Positions 18,201 to 26,828 are shown, counted from the stretch's first letter. The stretch: 64,000 bases of DNA from Stenomitos rutilans HA7619-LM2 (GCA_019358945.1 JAHHIE010000010.1:61336-125335); one strand, 5' to 3'. Translations and numbers: made by a program. The notes: generated by a model from the sequence alone, not told the origin.

Positions 18201-18963
18201 ACAAGCACTGATTGCCGGACAGTGGCAGTTCCGCAAACCGCGCGACCAGTCCCGCGAAGAGTACGACCAGTTCTTACAAGAAACGGTCTATCCTATTCTG
18301 GAGCAGTGGAAACATCGCATCGTCACCGAAAATCTCCTGCACCCTCAAGCCATCTACGGCTACTTCCCCGCCCAGGCAGACGGCAATAGCGTTCACCTCT
18401 ACACACCCCACGCCCCACACCCCACACCCCACGCCCCCCTCGCCACCTTCACCTTCCCCCGCCAAAAATCCCTTCGCCGCTACTGCATCGCCGACTACTA
18501 TCTGCCGAAAGACCTAGTAACTCAAAACTCAAAACTCGAAACTCAAAACGCTTTCGATGTCTTCCCCATGCAGGCAGTCACAATGGGCGAAGTAGCAACG
18601 GAGTACGCCAAAAAGCTCTTTGATGGCAACAACTACACCGACTACCTCTACTTCCACGGCATCGCAGTACAGATGGCAGAAGCGCTGGCAGAGTGGGTAC
18701 ATGCCCGTATTCGTCGTGAGTTGGGCTTTGGCGACGAAGAGCCAGGCAACATTCGAGACGTACTGGCGCAGCGCTACCGGGGTTCACGCTATAGCTTTGG
18801 CTACCCCGCCTGCCCCAACATGCAAGACCAGTACACGCTGCTGGATTTGCTAGATGCTAAACGCATCAACCTGCACATGGATGAAAGCGAGCAGTTGCAT
18901 CCAGAACAATCAACCACCGCGATCGTGGCCTATCATCCTGCTGCTGCCTACTTTAGTGCGTGA
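15226..18963 (+). CDS. metH: cobalamin-dependent methionine synthase
   Basis: A 1245-residue four-module enzyme that transfers the methyl group of methyltetrahydrofolate to homocysteine through methylcobalamin. Homocysteine module, residues 1-310: [18 protein letters not shown] and [10 protein letters not shown] supply the zinc cysteines. Pterin module, about 365-640: [15 protein letters not shown] and [14 protein letters not shown]. Cobalamin module: [17 protein letters not shown] with the axial His, and [10 protein letters not shown]. Reactivation module, from about 970: [20 protein letters not shown]. In-frame repeat-derived inserts occupy the linkers at about residues 315-350 and 902-965, with smaller ones near 1063-1075 and 1100-1110. 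All catalytic motifs remain intact, so the enzyme should work. No cobalamin riboswitch could be recognised upstream. Confidence 0.96.
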   Translation: MNSPFLDRLHHPDRPVIVFDGAMGTSLQTQNLTAEDFGGAEYEGCNEYLVFTKPEAVAKVHREFLAAGADVIETDTFGATSIVLAEYDLADQAYALNKAAAELAKQVAAEFFNPEKPRFVAGSLGPTTKLPTLGHIDYDTMKATFAEQAEGLYDGGVDLFLVETAQDVLQIKAALSGIEEVFAKKGDRRPLMVSVTMELQGTMLVGSDVTAMLSILEPFPIDILGLNCATGPDRMADHIRYLSANSPFVISCIPNAGIPENIGGHAHYKLTPMELRMSLMHFVEDLGVQVIGGCCGTRPDHIQQLAELAPTLTPKERSVRGDTGTRGHGDTETTISPSLHLPIPPSPRPLLSYTPSAASIYSAQPYDQDNSFLIIGERLNASGSKKCRDLLNAEDWDGLVSLAKEQVREGAHILDVNVDYVGRDGVRDMHELVSRLVTNVTLPLMLDSTEWEKMEAGLKVAGGKCLLNSTNYEDGEVRFLKVLELAKQYGAGVVVGTINEDGMARTAEKKFAIAQRAYRQALEFGIPAHEIFFDPLALPISTGIEEDRANGRATIEAMRQMRAQLPGCHMLLGVSNISFGLSPAARIVLNSMFLHEATEAGMDAAIVSASKILPLAKIDPAHQIVCLDLIYDRRRFDGDVCIYDPLTELTTLFEGVSAKDARASRTATADLPLEEQLKQHIIDGERIGMEDLLKQAMETYPPLHIINTFLLDGMKVVGELFGSGQMQLPFVLQSAETMKAAVAFLEPFMEKEDSGQAKGTFVIATVKGDVHDIGKNLVDIILSNNGYRVINLGIKQPVDAIIEAYEQHKPDCIAMSGLLVKSTAFMKENLHVFNDRGITVPVILGGAALTPKFVHEDCQNAYHGRVVYGKDAFSDLHFMDKLMPAKAAGEWDNVKGFLGEEADGRGQRAEGAEGAEEAGEAIQNSELDITPSESLRDQNSPSTPPHTSTVEDTHRSDAIAAGTPRPTPPFWGTKILQLADIPWDELFWYLDLQALIAGQWQFRKPRDQSREEYDQFLQETVYPILEQWKHRIVTENLLHPQAIYGYFPAQADGNSVHLYTPHAPHPTPHAPLATFTFPRQKSLRRYCIADYYLPKDLVTQNSKLETQNAFDVFPMQAVTMGEVATEYAKKLFDGNNYTDYLYFHGIAVQMAEALAEWVHARIRRELGFGDEEPGNIRDVLAQRYRGSRYSFGYPACPNMQDQYTLLDLLDAKRINLHMDESEQLHPEQSTTAIVAYHPAAAYFSA
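16182..16276 (+). repeat. in-frame simple repeat in a metH linker
   Basis: GGGGAGACACGGGGACACGG continues as repeated ACACGGAGACA units and then the complementary-type CCATCTCCCCATCTCTCCAT run. The same purine/pyrimidine repeat family is usual between cyanobacterial genes. Here it stays in frame and encodes a Gly/Thr/Arg then Pro/Ser-rich linker between the homocysteine and pterin modules. Confidence 0.8.
17931..18060 (+). repeat. in-frame simple repeat between metH cobalamin and reactivation modules
   Basis: The text GGCAGAGGGCAGAGGGCAGA is followed by GAGCAGAGGGAGCAGAGG, AATTCAAAACTCAGAACTC and TCGGAGTCGCTACGCGACC. All are familiar intergenic repeat words in cyanobacteria. They encode an Ala/Glu/Gly-rich then Ser/Pro-rich linker and keep the frame open. 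Confidence 0.75.
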
Positions 18964-19127
18964 TGGAGAGGCAAGTTGGAGTTCATCGGCGAACATTTGT
19001 CTATCATGGCAATCGTTGAGAGTTACCACCGCTGCCAAAAGCGACAAAGCTATAGCAACTCGTCGGATGGACGACCTTGCCAGTTTCCAGTAGGTTGGAG
19101 AGACTGAATTGCTGTATTCGTGACCTC

Positions 19128-19619
19128 ATGCAAAAGACTCGTGCCTTCGCTCTCCTTGCTTCCGTGCCCGAAATAGACTTAACGTCTGGGCTAGAAGCCA
19201 TTGCTGCTCAACTGGATGCCGACGATTTGCCACCAGACCACTCACCTAAAGTTGCCTTTGGCAGCATGGCGTTTGAAGTATTTGCAGAAGTTGAGAAACT
19301 GCGCGCTGGAAAAGCGATCGAAGTTTTCATCTACGCCGCCAATGCCAAAGGAGAGCAACCGTTAAATCCCCAAGTGACCTGGCATGCACTCTACGTTGGT
19401 TCTGTGGGGTCTCGCCGTGGGCGCTACCCTGGTAAAGCTATCTTCCGTCCCAAATCGACCGCCACCGATCGCCCAAACTGGGCCATCTTCTGGGAGGTGC
19501 AGGAGCTAGGGCGGCTCAAAACGCCCATCCAGATCGGGTCGCTACGTGGAAGGAACAAGAAGACAAATTTACAGCCACGCTTTATGCCAGAAGAACCGAT
19601 ATTGGTGGAATATCTGTAG
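19128..19619 (+). CDS. conserved-looking hypothetical protein
   Basis: A 163-residue protein from ATG 19128 (MQKTRAFALLASVPEIDLTS); an in-frame TTG at 19077 would add 17 residues. It has a helical N-terminal part and a beta-rich C-terminal half with WHALYVGSVGSRRGRYPGK, RPNWAIFWEVQEL and RFMPEEPILVEYL, suggesting a single compact domain. No signal peptide, membrane helix or known active site is apparent. It lies 165 bp beyond metH on the same strand. Function not recognised. Confidence 0.6.
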   Translation: MQKTRAFALLASVPEIDLTSGLEAIAAQLDADDLPPDHSPKVAFGSMAFEVFAEVEKLRAGKAIEVFIYAANAKGEQPLNPQVTWHALYVGSVGSRRGRYPGKAIFRPKSTATDRPNWAIFWEVQELGRLKTPIQIGSLRGRNKKTNLQPRFMPEEPILVEYL

Positions 19620-19805
19620 AGTCTGGCGATCGTAGCCCGCTCAGTTGAGTCTCCTCGGTTGAAGCCCTGCGCCACTCATTACACAGCTGAACTTCTGGGT
19701 GGCACAGATGTTTTACAGCCGTTTTCATTCGCCCGATCCCCTACACCCCGTGCCCGTCTTGAATAGCTTGTGGCGTACCAGATTGAAAACCGCTGTCAGT
19801 GTTGT

Positions 19806-20516
19806 CTAAGCCAGCATTGTCACCGCTCCCGTATCTAGATCGTAGCGTCCACCCACAATTTTCAACTTGCCGGACTGTACCCGCTCTGTGAGCAGGGACG
19901 ATCGCTGTAGCTGTTCGATTTGATAGCGCACATTTGACACCACCGCATTATCCACCGCATCACCGGGTTGGCCCTTCACCCGCTTGACAGCAGGCAAAAT
20001 TGGCGTGACAAACGTGCTGATTTCACCGGGAAGTGGTTCGTTTTTGACAGCGGCCGTCACCGCGCCACAGCGTTCGTGTCCCAGCACCAGCAGCAGCGGT
20101 GTACCCACCAGCGCTACAGCATACTCAATGCTACCGATCGCCTCTGGGGTCGCAATATTCCCCGCAATCCGCACATCAAAAATGTCGCCAATGCCCTGAT
20201 CAAACACGATCTCAGCTGGAACGCGTGAATCTGCACAACTCAAAATAGTGGCAAAGGGATGCTGGGCTTGAGCTACTTCCTGTAACCGTTTCGCAGATTG
20301 ATCGGGATACTGAGGCTTATGCTGCACAAACCGCTGATTGCCTGCCACGAGTTTTTTCAAAGCCGCATCAGGGCTGAGCGGAGGCGCGATCGCTGATACC
20401 TCAGCAGCATGAACTGACTTCACGTGCCAGAGCAGATTGCTGGCTAAACCCAAAGCGCCGATCGACCCTAGCTTGAGCAGGTCACGACGACCGACAAAAC
20501 CGTCTCTGTGATTCAT
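19806..20516 (-). CDS. exported beta-type carbonic anhydrase
   Basis: A 236-residue enzyme interconverting CO2 and bicarbonate. The N-terminus carries a twin-arginine export signal (GRRDLLKLGSIGALGLASN with a following hydrophobic stretch and cleavage after VHA), so it should act in the periplasm or lumen, like EcaB-type enzymes. Zinc ligands and active-site Asp/Arg are present: SCADSRVP and LGHERCGAV. The ATG overlaps the sbtB stop (CTATGA), so it is the third gene of an sbtA-sbtB-carbonic anhydrase operon. Placing an external carbonic anhydrase with a bicarbonate importer fits substrate supply or CO2 salvage in the carbon-concentrating mechanism. Confidence 0.9.
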   Translation of the reverse strand: MNHRDGFVGRRDLLKLGSIGALGLASNLLWHVKSVHAAEVSAIAPPLSPDAALKKLVAGNQRFVQHKPQYPDQSAKRLQEVAQAQHPFATILSCADSRVPAEIVFDQGIGDIFDVRIAGNIATPEAIGSIEYAVALVGTPLLLVLGHERCGAVTAAVKNEPLPGEISTFVTPILPAVKRVKGQPGDAVDNAVVSNVRYQIEQLQRSSLLTERVQSGKLKIVGGRYDLDTGAVTMLA

Positions 20517-20824
20517 AGCGATGCCACACATTTAATTGAGCGAATTTCCATTACGTCTGAAATGTAACAGGTACCACCAAATTTATTGAGTAGAGGACGA
20601 ACATTTTCAGCCACTGTTTTGACGTGCTCAGGCATACAAAACGCAAGAATATAGACATTGTCAAGCATCGTTATATCTATACCTTCGCCGCTTTCGAGCA
20701 ACCCTTTACCAGCCACATTCCGCATGACAGCATGACCGTAGACACCCGACTTATCTAAACTCTCTAAAATTTTGCCAAGCTCAAAGGAGTTAGCAATGAT
20801 TTCAATTTTTTTGACAAGATGCAT
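20513..20824 (-). CDS. sbtB: SbtB, PII-like regulator of bicarbonate transporter SbtA
   Basis: A 103-residue protein beginning MHLVKKIEIIANSFELGKIL, with the PII-like fold signature (beta-alpha-beta, GVYGHAVMRNVAGKG, then DNVYILAFCMPEH). SbtB proteins form trimers that bind adenine nucleotides and inhibit SbtA. The ATG at 20824 is preceded by GGAGGTAAGCGC, a ribosome site that overlaps the sbtA stop codon. An upstream in-frame start (20878) lies inside sbtA and is rejected. The C-terminus ends RSIKCVASL and lacks the paired-Cys CGPxGC tail found in some characterised homologues, so redox control of that kind is not expected. Confidence 0.9.
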   Translation of the reverse strand: MHLVKKIEIIANSFELGKILESLDKSGVYGHAVMRNVAGKGLLESGEGIDITMLDNVYILAFCMPEHVKTVAENVRPLLNKFGGTCYISDVMEIRSIKCVASL

Positions 20825-20828
20825 GCGC

Positions 20829-21797
20829 TTACCTCCATAACAGGTTGATTCCATACAGGTACAGCGGAATTCCCACAATAATGTTGAATGGGAACGTCAC
20901 TGCGAGAGCGGTCGAAACGTACAGGCTAGGATTTGCCTCAGGTACCGTCATCCGCATCGCTGCTGGAACCGCAATGTAGGAAGCACTAGCACACAAAACA
21001 GAAAACAAGAGGGCATTCCCTTGAGGCATGTTGATGAGTCGGGCGATGAGCAACCCAATGCCTGCGTTGAATATAGGAATCAGTATGGCAAATGCGATGA
21101 GGAAAATGCCGGTTTTTTGTAAGTCTTTAATTCTTCTGGCGGCAACCAATCCCATGTCGAGCAAAAAGAAGGTCAAAACGCCGTAGAACAAGCCCTGCGT
21201 GAAGGGCTCTAGCACTTTCCAGCCGCGCTCTCCTGTTAGCACCCCAATGAAGAGGCTACCCACGAGCAAAAAGACGGAACTGTTGAGAAAGGCCTCTTGC
21301 AGTACCTCACCCCAGGAAAATTCGCGGTTTTCGTCCTTTGTAAAAAGGCTCACCAGGATCAAGCCCACAATGATTGCAGGAGACTCCATCAAGGCGAGCG
21401 CTGCCACCATGTACCCGTCATAGCCAATGCCTAATTCCGTCAGAAAGGCACTGGCTGTAATGAAGGTAACCGCACTAATGGAACCATAGGTCGCCGCGAT
21501 CGCCGCCGCATCATAGGTATCCAGCCTGAGTTTCAGGATAAAAAAGGTATACAGCGGGACAAAACATGCCATTAGCATGGCAGCGAGGAGCGTTAGCACG
21601 ACTTCTTGCGTCACGCCACTTTTGATCAACTCAACCCCTCCCTTAAAGCCGATCGCAAAAAGCAGATACAGCGAGAAAAGCTTCGGTACGGGTGCCGGAA
21701 TTTCCAGATCGGATTTGACCAGAATCGCCGTTATCCCTAAAAAGAAGAAGAGAATCGGCGGGTTCAGAATATTGGAGACGATTAAGCTAGCATCCAT
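20829..21797 (-). CDS. sbtA: SbtA sodium-dependent bicarbonate transporter
   Basis: A 322-residue membrane protein with about ten helices, from MDASLIVSNILNPPILFFFL; the ATG at 21815 would add six residues. Family text includes AIGFKGGVELIKSG, ATYGSISAVTFITASAFL and CASASYIAVPAAMRMTVPEANPS, the inverted-repeat core helices of SbtA. It is shorter than the well-studied Synechocystis protein (about 374 residues), mainly through a shorter central cytosolic loop, and so may belong to a second SbtA subgroup. Transport of HCO3- with Na+ across the plasma membrane supplies the carboxysome. Gene order sbtA-sbtB-carbonic anhydrase with four-base spacings indicates one transcript. Confidence 0.92.
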   Translation of the reverse strand: MDASLIVSNILNPPILFFFLGITAILVKSDLEIPAPVPKLFSLYLLFAIGFKGGVELIKSGVTQEVVLTLLAAMLMACFVPLYTFFILKLRLDTYDAAAIAATYGSISAVTFITASAFLTELGIGYDGYMVAALALMESPAIIVGLILVSLFTKDENREFSWGEVLQEAFLNSSVFLLVGSLFIGVLTGERGWKVLEPFTQGLFYGVLTFFLLDMGLVAARRIKDLQKTGIFLIAFAILIPIFNAGIGLLIARLINMPQGNALLFSVLCASASYIAVPAAMRMTVPEANPSLYVSTALAVTFPFNIIVGIPLYLYGINLLWR

Positions 21798-22008
21798 AAC
21801 CGTTCCTCCTGACACTGCTGTAGCCGGACGTTCAGAAAACGTTGCATTGTAAAAAAATGATGTGAGCTTGAATCATGATTATCGTGTCCTGTGACCCCCT
21901 GTCAATGAAATGAAGAAGTGTTGCAAACGGCAAACAAACGCGTCATGAGAGCCGCCTAAAAGATGCTAAGTTTGACGGTGGCAAGCGGTTTCACCCCTTT
22001 CACTTACC
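21798..22008. promoter_or_regulatory. divergent promoter region of sbtA and the pentapeptide gene
   Basis: A perfect 10-bp palindrome AATCATGATT at 21871-21880 lies 74 bases before the sbtA start and is followed by ATCGTG. LysR-type carbon regulators (CcmR/NdhR, CmpR) control sbt genes in cyanobacteria, but their consensus is not clearly present, so the palindrome is only a candidate operator. Confidence 0.3.
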
Positions 22009-22509
22009 ATGCGTCCACTTCAGCGATTTTTTACTCTCCTGGCTCTTTTGTTTCTGCTTGCGATCGCTCCAATGCCCGTTCTAGCGGCCAGTTCAGCCGC
22101 CATTCGCGCTTACGATGATGCTGAAGCAACCACCCATAATTACTCTGGTCAAAGCCTGGTCAAAGCAGAATTTGCAGGGGTCAAACTCCAGGGCGCTAAT
22201 TTTAGCGGTGCTGACCTGCAAGGTGCGGTATTTAACGGCTCTGACTTGACAAGAGCGAATCTGCACGGGGCTAACCTCAACAACGGGATCACATACCTGA
22301 CGAACTTGACAGAGGCAAACTTGAGCGATGCGATTTTCACGTCTGCCATGATGCTTAAATCGGTGTTTCGGAACGCCAATGTCACAGGTGCAGACTTCAG
22401 CTTCGCCGTACTCGATCGCACCCAGGTACTGCAGCTTTGCAAAACGGCCAGCGGCATCAACCCCACCACTGGAGTAGACACCCGCGAATCTTTGGGCTGC
22501 CCATCGTAA
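22009..22509 (+). CDS. exported pentapeptide-repeat protein (lumenal type)
   Basis: A 166-residue protein with a clear signal peptide ([21 protein letters not shown], cleavage after VLA), so it is periplasmic or in the thylakoid lumen. The mature part holds pentapeptide repeats of the A(D/N)LxG kind, for example [19 protein letters not shown] and [11 protein letters not shown], forming a right-handed beta-helix. Its last 30 residues carry two Cys ([16 protein letters not shown]) that could form a disulfide bond. It resembles the lumenal pentapeptide proteins of cyanobacteria and chloroplasts, whose role is unknown. Confidence 0.8.
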   Translation: MRPLQRFFTLLALLFLLAIAPMPVLAASSAAIRAYDDAEATTHNYSGQSLVKAEFAGVKLQGANFSGADLQGAVFNGSDLTRANLHGANLNNGITYLTNLTEANLSDAIFTSAMMLKSVFRNANVTGADFSFAVLDRTQVLQLCKTASGINPTTGVDTRESLGCPS

Positions 22510-22529
22510 TATCTCAATCCTGCCTTCAG

Positions 22530-22690
22530 CAGTCAGCATAGAAGTTTTAGTTTTAAGTTAGAGAGCGGTCAGCCGTCAGCGATCATCGGTCAGCGTAGAA
22601 GTTTTGAGTTTTGAGTGGAAGAACGCTCAGCGGTCAGTGGTTAGCCATCAGCCGACTCCCGACTCCCGACTTCCCACTCCTTCTCTTCTG
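22530..22690. repeat. cluster of TCAGC-type and TTTTGAGTTTTGAG-type short repeats
   Basis: The spacer between the pentapeptide gene and ndk is filled with CAGTCAGC, GCGGTCAGCCGTCAGCGATC, GAAGTTTTGAGTTTTGAG and CGACTCCCGACTCCCGAC units, then CTTCTGCCCTCTGCC. These families recur elsewhere in the window, including inside metH and the GT39-like gene. Confidence 0.7.
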
Positions 22691-22751
22691 CCCTCTGCCA
22701 TCATGAGCTAATCTAAGGCTGTAACAGTTGATTAAACTCTAGGAGTTAGCC

Positions 22752-23201
22752 TTGGAACGGACATTTTTGGCAATTAAGCCCGACGGCGTACAGCGGAAAT
22801 TGGTCGGCGAAATCATCCGTCGTTTTGAAACAAAAGGGTTCACTCTTGTTGGCTTAAAGCTAATGAACGTCAGCCGTGAACTGGCAGAAACCCACTATGG
22901 CGTGCATCGTGAGCGCCCCTTCTTTGCAGGACTAGTAGACTTCATTACCTCTGGCCCTGTGGTCGCGATGGTGTGGGAAGGTGAGGGTGTAATTGCCTCT
23001 GCCCGTAAAATCATTGGTGCCACCAATCCGCTTAATTCAGAACCTGGAACCATCCGTGGCGACTTTGGGGTAAATGTGGGTCGCAATCTGATTCACGGCT
23101 CTGATGCACCCGAAACAGCGCAGCAAGAGATTAGTCTTTGGTTCAAGGATGAAGAACTCGTCAATTGGCAACCTACTTTGATGTCGTGGATTCACGAGTA
23201 G
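22752..23201 (+). CDS. ndk: nucleoside diphosphate kinase
   Basis: A 149-residue enzyme equilibrating nucleoside di- and triphosphates. [20 protein letters not shown] is the invariant opening, [19 protein letters not shown] the central core, and [12 protein letters not shown] contains the phosphorylated His. Length and sequence are entirely ordinary. The start is TTG: AGGAG at 22741-22745 is six bases upstream, no ATG is near, and family proteins start exactly here. It has its own promoter region within the repeat-rich spacer. Confidence 0.97.
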   Translation: MERTFLAIKPDGVQRKLVGEIIRRFETKGFTLVGLKLMNVSRELAETHYGVHRERPFFAGLVDFITSGPVVAMVWEGEGVIASARKIIGATNPLNSEPGTIRGDFGVNVGRNLIHGSDAPETAQQEISLWFKDEELVNWQPTLMSWIHE

Positions 23202-23278
23202 TTGCGAACAGCGATGAGTTCTGAGTTTTGAAGTAGCGCAACCTCTTGATCTACCGCCGCCGAGGCAACAGGGCCTAC

Positions 23279-23309
23279 TCTTTGCGTTCTCTGCGCCTCA
23301 GCGGTTGTT
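23279..23309 (-). repeat. CTCTGCGCCTCAGCGG-type intergenic repeat
   Basis: TCTTTGCGTTCTCTGCGCCT followed by CAGCGGTTGTTTT is a familiar cyanobacterial repeat word between genes. A closely related copy lies inside the GT39-like gene at 55061-55091. Confidence 0.6.
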
Positions 23310-23323
23310 TTCAGCGTGCTTTT

Positions 23324-24076
23324 CTAGCGTTCAGCTTTCTCTTTTTCAGGTTCTTTAGTTTCAGTCACGACACTGGGTAGAGAAGGCTCAGCGATCTCTG
23401 TATCATTGCGCTTAGAGAAGCCCCATAAGAAGATCAGGGCGATCGCGCTAATCATGACCCACTCTGGTGGCACCAGCGCGTCGTTGAACACCCGCACCAG
23501 TAATCGCAATCCCACCAACGCCACCGTAAGATAGCCCGCATCTTCCAGGTACTCAAATTCCTTGAGCCAGCGGATGAATAGCCCTGCCATAAAGCGTAGG
23601 GTAATAATCCCGATCGTGGCACCCGTGAGAATCAGCCACGTATCCTGCGAAACCGCGATCGCCGTTGTGACGCTATCAAGCGAAAAAGCTAAATCGGTAA
23701 TGCCAATCATGGGGATCGCTTGCCAAAGCGACGAAAATCGAGGGCCGTGATGGTGGCTTTCATCGCTTTCATCGGGCTTCGACGTGAAGTATTGCAAGAC
23801 TAACCACAATAAATACAGCGCTCCTGCCAGTTCAAATTGCCAAAACTGGATCACCCAGGTTGCCGTCAAAATGAGGGTAATCCGCAAAATATAGGCAAGT
23901 ACCAACCCAATGTTAAGCGCCCGTCGCTGTAAGGCACTGTCTTGCAAACCTTGTGCTAAAGCAGCAAGGGCGATCGCATTATCCGCCGATAGCACAGCCT
24001 CCAATGCAATTAGAACAGGCAGCACCAGTAGCGTTTCGGGGCCAAAATTAGGCGAGTCAAGCAATTGGTCTAACAT
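23324..24076 (-). CDS. TerC-family integral membrane protein
   Basis: A 250-residue protein with seven or so helices. Hallmarks are LEAVLSADNAIALAALAQGL in the first helices and TDLAFSLDSVTTAIAVSQD in the middle; both contain the conserved Asp pairs proposed to bind metal in TerC proteins. A His cluster (SHHHGP) lies in the loop between the halves and the C-terminal 40 residues are charged and unstructured. Relatives act in manganese export or loading of secreted proteins and, in plants, in thylakoid assembly. Role here is inferred only from family. Confidence 0.88.
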   Translation of the reverse strand: MLDQLLDSPNFGPETLLVLPVLIALEAVLSADNAIALAALAQGLQDSALQRRALNIGLVLAYILRITLILTATWVIQFWQFELAGALYLLWLVLQYFTSKPDESDESHHHGPRFSSLWQAIPMIGITDLAFSLDSVTTAIAVSQDTWLILTGATIGIITLRFMAGLFIRWLKEFEYLEDAGYLTVALVGLRLLVRVFNDALVPPEWVMISAIALIFLWGFSKRNDTEIAEPSLPSVVTETKEPEKEKAER

Positions 24077-24507
24077 TCAGTGATTCTTAAAATTCAAATA
24101 TAACGAACTGAAGGCAATAGCTTGCAGCAGTCTCTACTCCTTCAAGTGGATGTTGAACACGGGATGGAGTAACGCCGATTCAAGGTTGGGCCAACGTATG
24201 ACCTAAGCTCAGCATTACTGCCATCCAGAGACCTCTTGTTTAGCCATAGCGTACCTCCACACAGATGCGCACCATCAGCAAGCAACACAGATTGATCCCC
24301 GCTTTTCAAAGCCTACTTAATCTATTATTCAGCCTAACGCTTATACGTAACCATTCGCTAACGAATGTGATGTGTTAGCGGCATCGTGGAAGAGCAAAGA
24401 AGCCCCAACCTGCTGGTTAGAGGCTTGCTCCTCCATTTCCCCACTCCTAGCCTGCCCAAAATGAGCACTCCCTCAACGACCAGAGCAGGAGTTACTCGCG
24501 TCTGGGT
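24077..24507. other. intergenic region between the TerC gene and psaM
   Basis: No convincing gene. It contains the stem-loop CATTCG-CTAA-CGAATG at 24352-24367, which could be an operator or an RNA hairpin. A minus-strand open frame at 24358-24579 exists but overlaps the psaM leader and has no protein-like composition. Confidence 0.4.
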
Positions 24508-24541
24508 TCTGTTGCATCTTGTAACAAGATGTTCCCGGAAC
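24508..24541 (+). promoter_or_regulatory. palindrome pair and HLR1-like site upstream of psaM
   Basis: CATCTTG-TAA-CAAGATG at 24515-24531 is a perfect 17-base palindrome, directly joined to GTTCC-C-GGAAC at 24531-24541. On the minus strand 24508-24525 reads GTTACAAG-AT-GCAACAGA, which fits the HLR1 direct-repeat consensus bound by RpaB at about 12 of 16 positions. It lies 57-90 bases upstream of psaM. RpaB controls photosystem I genes, so regulation is plausible, not shown. Confidence 0.35.
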
Positions 24542-24597
24542 GCACACTTTAGAGGACATTGGGGAACTATAAACCCCAAAAGAAGGAGTTTTTGACA

Positions 24598-24690
24598 ATG
24601 CTATCGGAGACTCAGATCTTTATCGCTTTGGTGGTCGCACTGGTTCCTGGCGTTCTCGCCTTCCGGCTAGCCACCGAGCTTTACAAATAG
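24598..24690 (+). CDS. psaM: photosystem I reaction center subunit XII (PsaM)
   Basis: A 30-residue single-helix protein: MLSETQIFIALVVALVPGVL followed by AFRLATELYK. It matches the standard PsaM pattern (S-x-TQI at the start, helix with one Pro, AFRL then ELYK at the end). PsaM sits in the thylakoid membrane at the photosystem I trimer interface. AAGGAG lies nine to ten bases upstream of the ATG. It is monocistronic as far as visible. Confidence 0.92.
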   Translation: MLSETQIFIALVVALVPGVLAFRLATELYK

Positions 24691-25060
24691 ATCGCTTTTG
24701 TTGCGCACCCTGTGCCGTGACAAAATAGTGTCGTAGCAAAATAGGTAGTCTGTTTTGTGGATTGGCTCTATAATCTTTCGGTGCTTCCTTGGGATTAGTG
24801 GGATGACGTGTCATCCAGGGCACAATCGTCTAGATAGGCTACCTATTTTTAGTTTTTGGCTTAAAGATTGTTTTTAAGTTAGAGAATTAGCCTTAGTAGC
24901 GTTGCCAATTCGCGTATTGTTGCTTTTAATGGATCAAGCTTTTTAAGATCGTTGGTTCTTAAGTCGCTTTAAGCACAGCTATCTTTACGACTACGGTTAA
25001 CCTGTAGCGTGATGCCAGGGATTGCCTTCTATTTTGCCTGCCTAGACCGGACTGAACGCC
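24691..25060. other. intergenic region after psaM
   Basis: About 370 bases with no gene recognised. A TATAAT hexamer at 24769-24774 resembles a minus-10 element, followed by CTTTCGGTGCTTCC, and could drive the gene at 25061 or a small RNA. No known RNA family was recognised. Confidence 0.35.
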
Positions 25061-25456
25061 ATGCACGCACTGAAACCGTCCTACCTTCCACCACAGCCGC
25101 CTAAACGCGTCCGGACGGTTTCCCGCTCCAAAATCAAGCAACAGCGACGTCCCTACCGTGCTGTTGTGATTGAATCAACGGTGAAGCTATCGGTGAACGT
25201 TACCTTATCGATGGTTGCCATCAGTGCACTAACGCAACTTTTACCCTATCGAGCATCCCAAGCAACGAAGCTTCAGGAGCTTCAAGTAACCGTGCGGTCA
25301 ACGGGCGAGCGCGTCCAGCGCGTCCAGGAGCGCTTCAATCAATACTTTGATCCAGCTCAGACAGATGCAAATATGCAGGCTCAGAGCAATCGCATCGGCA
25401 CGCAACAACGACGCATCGTTTGGAGTCAACCTGCAAGACCTGCAACGGATCATTAG
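25061..25456 (+). CDS. hypothetical membrane-anchored cyanobacterial protein
   Basis: A 131-residue protein with a basic, Pro-rich N-terminus (PQPPKRVRTVSRSKIKQQRR), one hydrophobic segment (VKLSVNVTLSMVAISALTQL, about residues 46-65) and then a probable coiled coil (KLQELQVTVRSTGERVQRVQ). The layout suggests a single-pass membrane protein with a basic cytosolic tail and a helical domain on the other side. It ends in a basic, Pro-containing tail (QQRRIVWSQPARPATDH). I recognise the type as common in cyanobacteria but not its function. Confidence 0.6.
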   Translation: MHALKPSYLPPQPPKRVRTVSRSKIKQQRRPYRAVVIESTVKLSVNVTLSMVAISALTQLLPYRASQATKLQELQVTVRSTGERVQRVQERFNQYFDPAQTDANMQAQSNRIGTQQRRIVWSQPARPATDH

Positions 25457-25536
25457 CCCTTAAGCGAGGAACGTTGAAGTTCTTATCGATCGATCTGGGA
25501 AGCCTTGTACGTCCGACTGCCGACACAATAGCGCCT

Positions 25537-26382
25537 TTAGGCGTCAAGTTTAAAGTCTGTACTGAGTTCAGGGTTGAGAAGATCACTCAACCAGCGCTTT
25601 ACTTGAACGTGTAGGCGTTTAGAAACACGTAACTGTGTGGTATTGCTTGCAGATAGTGCCAGAAGCGCACGACGGTAGTCTGCCACAGCATAGTTCCAGT
25701 CGCCTGCCAAATGAGATGTGCGACCACGCTGAGCGTAGATGTGTCCTGCGACCGAAGTGGTTGGTTCCGCAGCTCTAGCACCACTCAACATCTGATCAAA
25801 TTGAAGGGCGAGATCAAACGTTTCGATCGCATGTTCGTACATGTCTAACTCACGAAACGTAATCCCCTGATTAATCCGTGCATGGGTATTGGCAGGGTTG
25901 AGATCCAGCGCCGTCTCGTAATCAAAGAGCGCTTCCATCGGTCGTCCCATAGAGGCATAGCAGTTTGCGCGGTTGTTATAAATTTTCGCTAGCGTTGGGT
26001 TCAGTTGCAGCGCACTATTGTAGTCAGCCAGCGCATAGCTAAATTGACCGTTTTGAAAATACAGCAAGCCGCGATTGTTGTAAGCGGTAACGTTTTGCGG
26101 ATTACGCTCGATCAATAAGCTGAAAAGGTCGATCGCCGCTGCGTAGTTGCCTTGCTTAATTTCGTACAGCGCTTTTTGGCGTAACAGGGCATCTTGCTCA
26201 GCAAGGCTAAGGGATGCAGTGCGGGTACTCGATCGATCAGGCGCAGTCTGTTTACCGCTGGGTTGGTGTCTGTGTCCAGGCTGAGAGGCAACAGCGTGAG
26301 AGGGAGTGGGCGAGCAAGGGAAGGACGCAGCACTGCTCTGCGAACCCTTATCCTGCTGGCCTTTGAATGTGCGAGGATTCAT
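25537..26382 (-). CDS. TPR-repeat protein
   Basis: A 281-residue protein. Residues 1-60 are Ser/Pro/Gln-rich and probably disordered. From about residue 68 there are at least four tetratricopeptide repeats with the W/L-G-Y-A-F-A-P pattern: YEIKQGNYAAAIDLFSLLIE, GLLYFQNGQFSYALADYNSA, NCYASMGRPMEALFDYETAL and GITFRELDMYEHAIETFDLA, then a divergent fifth (GDWNYAVADYRRALLAL). TPR arrays mediate protein binding; the partner is unknown. No signal peptide or membrane helix is visible. It converges with the gene ending at 25456. Confidence 0.85.
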   Translation of the reverse strand: MNPRTFKGQQDKGSQSSAASFPCSPTPSHAVASQPGHRHQPSGKQTAPDRSSTRTASLSLAEQDALLRQKALYEIKQGNYAAAIDLFSLLIERNPQNVTAYNNRGLLYFQNGQFSYALADYNSALQLNPTLAKIYNNRANCYASMGRPMEALFDYETALDLNPANTHARINQGITFRELDMYEHAIETFDLALQFDQMLSGARAAEPTTSVAGHIYAQRGRTSHLAGDWNYAVADYRRALLALSASNTTQLRVSKRLHVQVKRWLSDLLNPELSTDFKLDA

Positions 26383-26828
26383 AACCTTTTTACCTTTGGT
26401 ATGCGATCAGATTAGAGATGTTCCTTTTAGAGTTGCTCTATCTGTGTGTCACTTGCTTATGTGTCTAAAGTGAGACCTTGTACTGTATGACGTGAAAAAA
26501 CTCTGAAGTGAGCGATTGTTGTTTGGTTTAAGAAGCGTCCGGTTTAGGGGAAAAAATGTCCATTGATTCCTTTGAAACCAGTGCCTTACGTTACTTAACA
26601 ACAGTTGGCTAGTGTATATCCGGACAACTCGTCTGTTGAAGCCTGGAGGAACTACAGCGTGGGTTGCCTCCATTTCTGAAGTAGGGTGCCAGATCCTCCG
26701 CGTGGTTACCTACCTAAAGAGAATGGGTCACTCAGCGGGAGGAGATGTGAGAAGCGTTCCATGAAGTTGGTAGAATGCAACACAGTGCCTGCTTTCTCTG
26801 GCGCTAGATCTGAACCTTGGACTTTCCT
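26383..26828. other. 446-base intergenic region without recognised gene
   Basis: Holds the promoter of the TPR gene and that of the following plus-strand gene. The stretch 26600-26720 (GCCTGGAGGAACTACAGCGT and GGTTGCCTCC) has several short complementary words and could form RNA structure. It lacks the signature sequences I would need to call 6S, SRP, RNase P or tmRNA. Confidence 0.35.

Noticed and set aside
24358..24579. Minus-strand open frame upstream of psaM
   Set aside because: It overlaps the palindromic leader and has no start signal or protein-like sequence.
26580..26760. Possible structured RNA (6S or SRP-like)
   Set aside because: Complementary words exist, but signature loops of the known RNA families are absent.
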